DNA from: Taibaiella sp041660405
Lineage (GTDB): Bacteria > Bacteroidota > Bacteroidia > Chitinophagales > Chitinophagaceae
Direction of reading: 5' to 3'
Assembly (NCBI GenBank): GCA_041660405.1
Contig: JBAZWL010000008.1
Coordinates: forward strand, 62,001 to 126,000
Length of the DNA stretch: 64,000 bases
The translations under genes and the position numbers were made by a program. Of the stretch, positions 60,133 to 64,000 are shown in pieces (the stretch's first letter is position 1; the number at the start of each line of letters is the position of its first letter). The notes below the pieces were generated by a model, which was given only the letters and a program-made list of their open reading frames with translations, did not search any database and was not told where the DNA came from.

Positions 60133-62457
60133 CTAGAATTTGAAATTGTAGGAAATAGAAGGTATAAACTTGAACAAGGCCACCTTAACGGCTTCTGTTT
60201 TGGACGGATCATCTTTATTATCCCGGAAGTAAATGGTGTAAGCATTTTCACGACCGTAAGCATTATACACACTGAAGGTAACTTCGTGGCTCCATTTTTT
60301 TGTTTCTTTCAGCTTGCAGGTTGCACCAAGATCCAGCCTATGATAATCGGGCATTCTATAGCCATTGCGATTAGTATAATAATAAACAGTTTTTCCATCA
60401 ACCTGGTATTTGCCGGCAGGGAAGGTAATGGCATCGCCGGTATAATATACCCAGTTGGCGCTCAATACCCACTTTTTATTTAACTGGTAGGAGGCTACTA
60501 TAGCAATATCATGTGTTCTGTCCTGGCGGGCATTGTACCAGTCGTTATTATTGATCCCGTCAATTTTTCTTTCTGTTTTAGACAAGGTGTAGCTGATCCA
60601 TCCTGTTAACCTTCCTGTTCTTTTCTTCATTAAGAATTCTAATCCGTAAGAGCGGCCAATACCATACAGTAACTCCGTTTCTATAGCATTGTTAGAAGAA
60701 TATACATTTGCCCCATCTCTATAATCGATTTGGTTTTTCATGTCCTTGTAGTACCCTTCAATAGTCAGCTCATATTTATTTCCCGAAAGGTTTTTATAAT
60801 ATCCCAGAGACACTTGGTCAGAGATTTCAGGCTTAATAATATTAGTGCTGGCAAGCCACTTATCCGTTGGCGTGGAAGCAGTAGAATTAGATATGAGATG
60901 CAGGTTCTGTGTATTTCTTACATAAGAAGCCTTTATAGAAGAGCTGCTGTTGAATTGCCAGCTTGCAGAAAGCCTGGGTTCAAGATTGTAATAAGTTTTG
61001 ACTACAGCTCCGTTATCGTAATGCATAGTATCTACAACGTTTCCGGCAGGATCAACATTGTAATAATCGCCTTGTCCAAGTATTGTAAAAGCAGACAGGC
61101 GAAGGCCATAAGATATATTCAACTTGTCGGCAGCCTTCCAGTTATTGCTGGCGTAAACTGCATTTTCCCAGGAAAATCTTTTTTGCAAAGCGGTAGAAGA
61201 AAGAGTGGATTCATCACCTGAGGTTACTTCACCGGGTCTTATAGTGTGGTAGATGCTGTTAAACCCTACGCGTATTGTATTTTTATTATTGGGAAACCAT
61301 TGTAGCTCTTCTTTAAGATTAAGATCCTGTATCTGCGAGAAGATATTAAAATCGTAAGCTCCGGTTTTAATGGAAACTTTATAATTATAATTACTAAAGA
61401 TCAGGGAAGTATTGGAGAATAAATTATTGTTGAAAATATGGTTCCACCTTAAAGTGGCTGTAGCATTCCCCCAGTCTAATCCAAAGCCTTGATCATCCCC
61501 AAAGCTTGCTCCCAGCTTATCTTTCCCGAAATATCCTGAAAGGTAAATACGGTCCTTCTCGCCCAAAATATAATTTACCTTGGCATTCAGATCATAGAAA
61601 TAAAGGGAGTTGTCTTTATACTCATCAGATAGCTTCAGGAACACATCAGCATAAGTACGACGACCGGTAATTAAGAAAGATGATTTATCTTTTTGCAGAG
61701 GACCTTCTATATTTAATTTAGCAGAAATAAGTCCAACGCCGCCACTTACATCAAAATTCTGATTGTTACCATCATTCATTTTAATGTCCAGTACAGAAGA
61801 TAATCTGCCACCATACTGTGCAGGCATACCGCCTTTATACACTGTTATATCTTTAAGCGCATCGGAGTTAAATGTGGAAAAGAAACCTAGCAGATGCGAT
61901 GCATTATATACGGGCGCTTCATCAAGCAGGATCAGATTCTGATCGGCAGCCCCGCCTCTTACAAACATACCACTATTACCATCGCCTGCTGATTTAATGC
62001 CCGGCAATAACTGAATAGCTTTGAGTACATCTTTTTCTCCAAACAAAACCGGGATATGTTCTATTTCTTTCATCGTCAGTTTCTCAACGCTTGTTTGAGC
62101 GCTGCTTAAACTGCGGCCACCGGTAGCTCCGGTAATAACTACCTCGTCCAGGTTTTTACTTTCACCATCAAGCAATACATTGATCGTAGTGTCTTTTGTA
62201 ACATTGACCACAATATAGGATGGCTGGGTACCAACAGAACTAATTTCGATAGTATGGCTTCCTGCAGGAACGGTTAAAGAGTAAAAGCCATATTCATTAC
62301 TTAAAGTTCCGGCTACAGTGTCTACCTTAACGGTGGCTCCTATCACTGTTTCGCCATTAGACTTGGATTTAACGACACCTCCTACGGTTACTTTTTGTTG
62401 TGCTGAACATACTACAGCACCACTTATAAAAAGGAGACTCAGGATATAATTTTTCAT
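60133..62457 (-). CDS. TonB-dependent outer-membrane receptor with carboxypeptidase-regulatory-like domain
   Basis: 774 residues from ATG 62457, start of the signal peptide MKNYILSLLFISGAVVCSAQ. A CarboxypepD_reg-like domain (VTVGGVVKSKSNGETVIGAT, LSNEYGFYSLTVPAG) precedes the plug (VEKLTMKEIEHIPVLFGEKD, RGGAADQNLILLDEAPVYN, VYKGGMPAQYGGRLSSVLDI). The rest is a 22-strand-type barrel ending in FIPSISYNFKF with terminal Phe. It forms an operon with the DUF4249 lipoprotein gene. It imports an unknown nutrient with TonB-ExbBD energy. Confidence 0.88.
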   Translation of the reverse strand: MKNYILSLLFISGAVVCSAQQKVTVGGVVKSKSNGETVIGATVKVDTVAGTLSNEYGFYSLTVPAGSHTIEISSVGTQPSYIVVNVTKDTTINVLLDGESKNLDEVVITGATGGRSLSSAQTSVEKLTMKEIEHIPVLFGEKDVLKAIQLLPGIKSAGDGNSGMFVRGGAADQNLILLDEAPVYNASHLLGFFSTFNSDALKDITVYKGGMPAQYGGRLSSVLDIKMNDGNNQNFDVSGGVGLISAKLNIEGPLQKDKSSFLITGRRTYADVFLKLSDEYKDNSLYFYDLNAKVNYILGEKDRIYLSGYFGKDKLGASFGDDQGFGLDWGNATATLRWNHIFNNNLFSNTSLIFSNYNYKVSIKTGAYDFNIFSQIQDLNLKEELQWFPNNKNTIRVGFNSIYHTIRPGEVTSGDESTLSSTALQKRFSWENAVYASNNWKAADKLNISYGLRLSAFTILGQGDYYNVDPAGNVVDTMHYDNGAVVKTYYNLEPRLSASWQFNSSSSIKASYVRNTQNLHLISNSTASTPTDKWLASTNIIKPEISDQVSLGYYKNLSGNKYELTIEGYYKDMKNQIDYRDGANVYSSNNAIETELLYGIGRSYGLEFLMKKRTGRLTGWISYTLSKTERKIDGINNNDWYNARQDRTHDIAIVASYQLNKKWVLSANWVYYTGDAITFPAGKYQVDGKTVYYYTNRNGYRMPDYHRLDLGATCKLKETKKWSHEVTFSVYNAYGRENAYTIYFRDNKDDPSKTEAVKVALFKFIPSISYNFKF

Positions 62458-62626
62458 GAAAAAAAATAAAATAAAAAATGTTGATTCGGTTATGAGTAAA
62501 GGACAACAAGGAATAGATATACCCCTATGCAAAAATCATTCCAATTTTGTAAAAATGTTTTTTGTCCTCCGAAAAGAAAGATCGCGCAACAGGAACGGTG
62601 CGGCAGTGAAAAAATTGTGTTTTCGT

Positions 62627-63643
62627 TTAAATAATTTGAACTTCTCTTTCCAGGGCAATATTAAAACGATCCTGGACGGATGCCATAATCTTTTCGGAGA
62701 GCAACGCAATATCCTTCCCTTTAGCCTTTCCGTAATTAACCAGCACAAGAGCCTGGTTGCGGTGCACCCCATAATCATTTTCCCGAAAGCCTTTCCAGCT
62801 GCACTGTTCTATCAACCAGCCTGCAGGAATTTTTATAATACCATCAGATACTTTAAACCCGGGGATGGATGGATATTGTTCTTTAAGGTTATCGTAGATT
62901 TTTTCCGGTACTTCAGGATTTTTAAAAAAACTTCCGGCATTTCCAATTTCTTTAGGGTCGGGTAACTTAGCGCTTCGTATCCGGATAACAGCGTCAGATA
63001 TACTTTTGACAGAAAGTTCTTTAATACCCATAATGTCAAGCTCCTGCTGAATATTGCCATAGCTTACATTAAATACAGGCTTTTTACGCAAGCGGAAAAC
63101 AACAGAAGTAATGATAATTCTGCCTTTTAATGATCTTTTAAAAATACTATCTCTATATCCGAATTGACACTGCTCGGCAGTAAAGATTTCAAACGTTTCT
63201 TTTTCAAGATCAAAAAAACGAACACTGTCCATGACATCCTTAATCTCTACACCATATGCACCGATGTTTTGTATAGGGGATGCACCTACGGTTCCTGGTA
63301 TCAGCGATAAATTCTCCACACCACCATAGCCATGGTTGACACAGTACAATACAAATCCATGCCACACTTCTCCTGCTCCAGCACGTAACCACACGTATTC
63401 TTCATCTTCTTTTATTTCTTCTATTCCTCTTATTTCATTGCGGAGCACCCATTGAGGTACATCCTGGGTAAACAGGATATTACTACCACCACCCAGGATT
63501 AAAAGCCCGTTCTTAAAAGCTTCCTGCTCTTTTAAATGAAGCAATTCTTCTTCTTTGGAAAGAATATCGAAGTAAGAAGCATGGACATCCATGCCAAAAG
63601 TATTAAAAGGATAAAGGGAGAAATGTGCTACAGGCTGAAACAT
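62627..63643 (-). CDS. murB: UDP-N-acetylenolpyruvoylglucosamine reductase MurB
   Basis: 338 residues, E. coli-type length. FAD-binding NTFGMDVHASYF, ILGGGSNILFT and SLIPGTVGASPIQNIGAYGVEI, catalytic region CQFGYRDSIFKR and the serine in GNAGSFFKNP. It reduces the enolpyruvyl group to make UDP-MurNAc. The segments between 62458-62626 and 63644-63839 hold no other gene that I can support. Confidence 0.93.
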   Translation of the reverse strand: MFQPVAHFSLYPFNTFGMDVHASYFDILSKEEELLHLKEQEAFKNGLLILGGGSNILFTQDVPQWVLRNEIRGIEEIKEDEEYVWLRAGAGEVWHGFVLYCVNHGYGGVENLSLIPGTVGASPIQNIGAYGVEIKDVMDSVRFFDLEKETFEIFTAEQCQFGYRDSIFKRSLKGRIIITSVVFRLRKKPVFNVSYGNIQQELDIMGIKELSVKSISDAVIRIRSAKLPDPKEIGNAGSFFKNPEVPEKIYDNLKEQYPSIPGFKVSDGIIKIPAGWLIEQCSWKGFRENDYGVHRNQALVLVNYGKAKGKDIALLSEKIMASVQDRFNIALEREVQII

Positions 63644-63771
63644 AATGTACGATTGACTTAAGGATAATAAGCAGACTTAATGAGCTACCTTATATTCCGT
63701 CTGCGAACTTAGAGAAATTTGGGGAAAGACAATAAATCGGTTCGGCGAATGTGTATTTCTGTTCGGTAGAT

Positions 63772-63805
63772 AAAAAAATAAGAGAACTGTTGCCAATTCT
63801 CTTAT
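63772..63805 (-). terminator. Terminator after the cut-off gene at the right edge
   Basis: On the minus strand ATAAGAGAA/TTCTCTTAT (63778-63786 with 63797-63805) is followed by seven T residues. Confidence 0.7.
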
Positions 63806-63839
63806 CGTTGCATGATCTGGTAATATCGACTGAAAACAG

Positions 63840-64000
63840 TTATGCGGTCTGTGCGATTTGCATCTGTAATGATGCCTGTCGCTCCCGTAAAGAGATCATA
63901 TACGCTCTTGCCGCACCTTCGGTATCCACAGTATAATGAAGCTCCATGTTATCAACACTTTCTTCAGGCTTCTCAATGGTTTGGAGAATACCAATACCTG
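63840..64000 (-). CDS. C-terminal end of an unidentified gene (5' end outside window)
   Basis: On the minus strand an open frame enters at 63998 and ends with TAA at 63842-63840, giving 52 residues that include ILQTIEKPEESVDNMELHYT and SLRERQASLQMQIAQTA. It is followed by a good terminator, which supports it as a true gene end. I do not recognise the family from this fragment. The small + strand ORF over the same bases is a shadow. Confidence 0.5.
   Translation of the reverse strand, partial: GIGILQTIEKPEESVDNMELHYTVDTEGAARAYMISLRERQASLQMQIAQTA

Noticed and set aside
63751..63936. 61-codon + strand ORF at the right edge
   Set aside because: It overlaps a minus-strand terminator and the real C-terminus of a gene entering from the right.

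Overview
The window looks like a chromosome segment from a Bacteroidota bacterium, most likely a Chitinophagaceae-type member. The evidence is type IX secretion (T9SS) cargo with type A and type B C-terminal sorting domains, a GldG gliding protein, a TonB receptor paired with a DUF4249 lipoprotein, DUF6787 and DUF2723 proteins, and many -7 promoter boxes of the form TAnnTTTG in place of sigma70 -10 boxes. Most of the window is ordinary core genome. No rRNA, tRNA or CRISPR array was recognised.

Layout. 1-5.1 kb is the accessory part: the end of an O-antigen-ligase-like gene, an AT-rich two-gene module (DGQHR/ParB-like gene plus a HEPN-like gene), and a BCS1-like AAA ATPase preceded by a 32-codon leader ORF and a terminator. 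5.2-11 kb holds a T9SS type B protein, an ACMSD-type amidohydrolase and ccmE/ccmF. 11.2-18.7 kb holds recO, a DUF6787 protein, obg, a membrane glycosyltransferase-like protein, adk, an RluE-like gene, an LpxD-like gene and a class D beta-lactamase. 18.8-34.8 kb holds a DUF2723 protein, an outer-membrane protein, yidC, tadA, an HddA-like kinase, lipoproteins, an ECF sigma factor with a membrane serine protease, TPR proteins and a YfhO protein. 35-49.8 kb is a tandem cluster of four secreted T9SS type A proteins. 49.9-64 kb holds ispE, an ABC ATPase, a cobalamin adenosyltransferase, a TPR lipoprotein, trhO, a HAD hydrolase, an alpha/beta hydrolase, gldG, tryptophan 2,3-dioxygenase, the DUF4249/TonB pair, murB and a cut-off gene.

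The most striking observation is at 897-2619. Two apparently separate ORFs are the halves of one gene split by a 506-bp insertion (1290-1795). The insertion has 24-bp imperfect terminal inverted repeats, is flanked by a perfect 8-bp direct repeat (AATTTTTA), and contains no transposase, only a reverse-strand ORF for a 139-aa membrane protein. Removing the insert and one repeat copy restores an in-frame 402-codon gene with a DGLQR motif. That gene overlaps by 4 nt a gene ending in a HEPN-type Rx4H motif. This could be an undescribed DGQHR+HEPN (possibly defence) module inactivated by a non-autonomous mobile cassette.

Other notable points are an attenuator-like promoter/leader-ORF/terminator arrangement before the AAA gene, a 975-bp near-identical repeat at the 3' ends of two adjacent T9SS cargo genes (gene conversion or recent duplication), a protease whose N-terminus looks anti-sigma-like directly behind an ECF sigma gene, and a CcmE with a CXXXY heme-binding motif. 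Functions come from motif and family recognition by eye; no database search was run.
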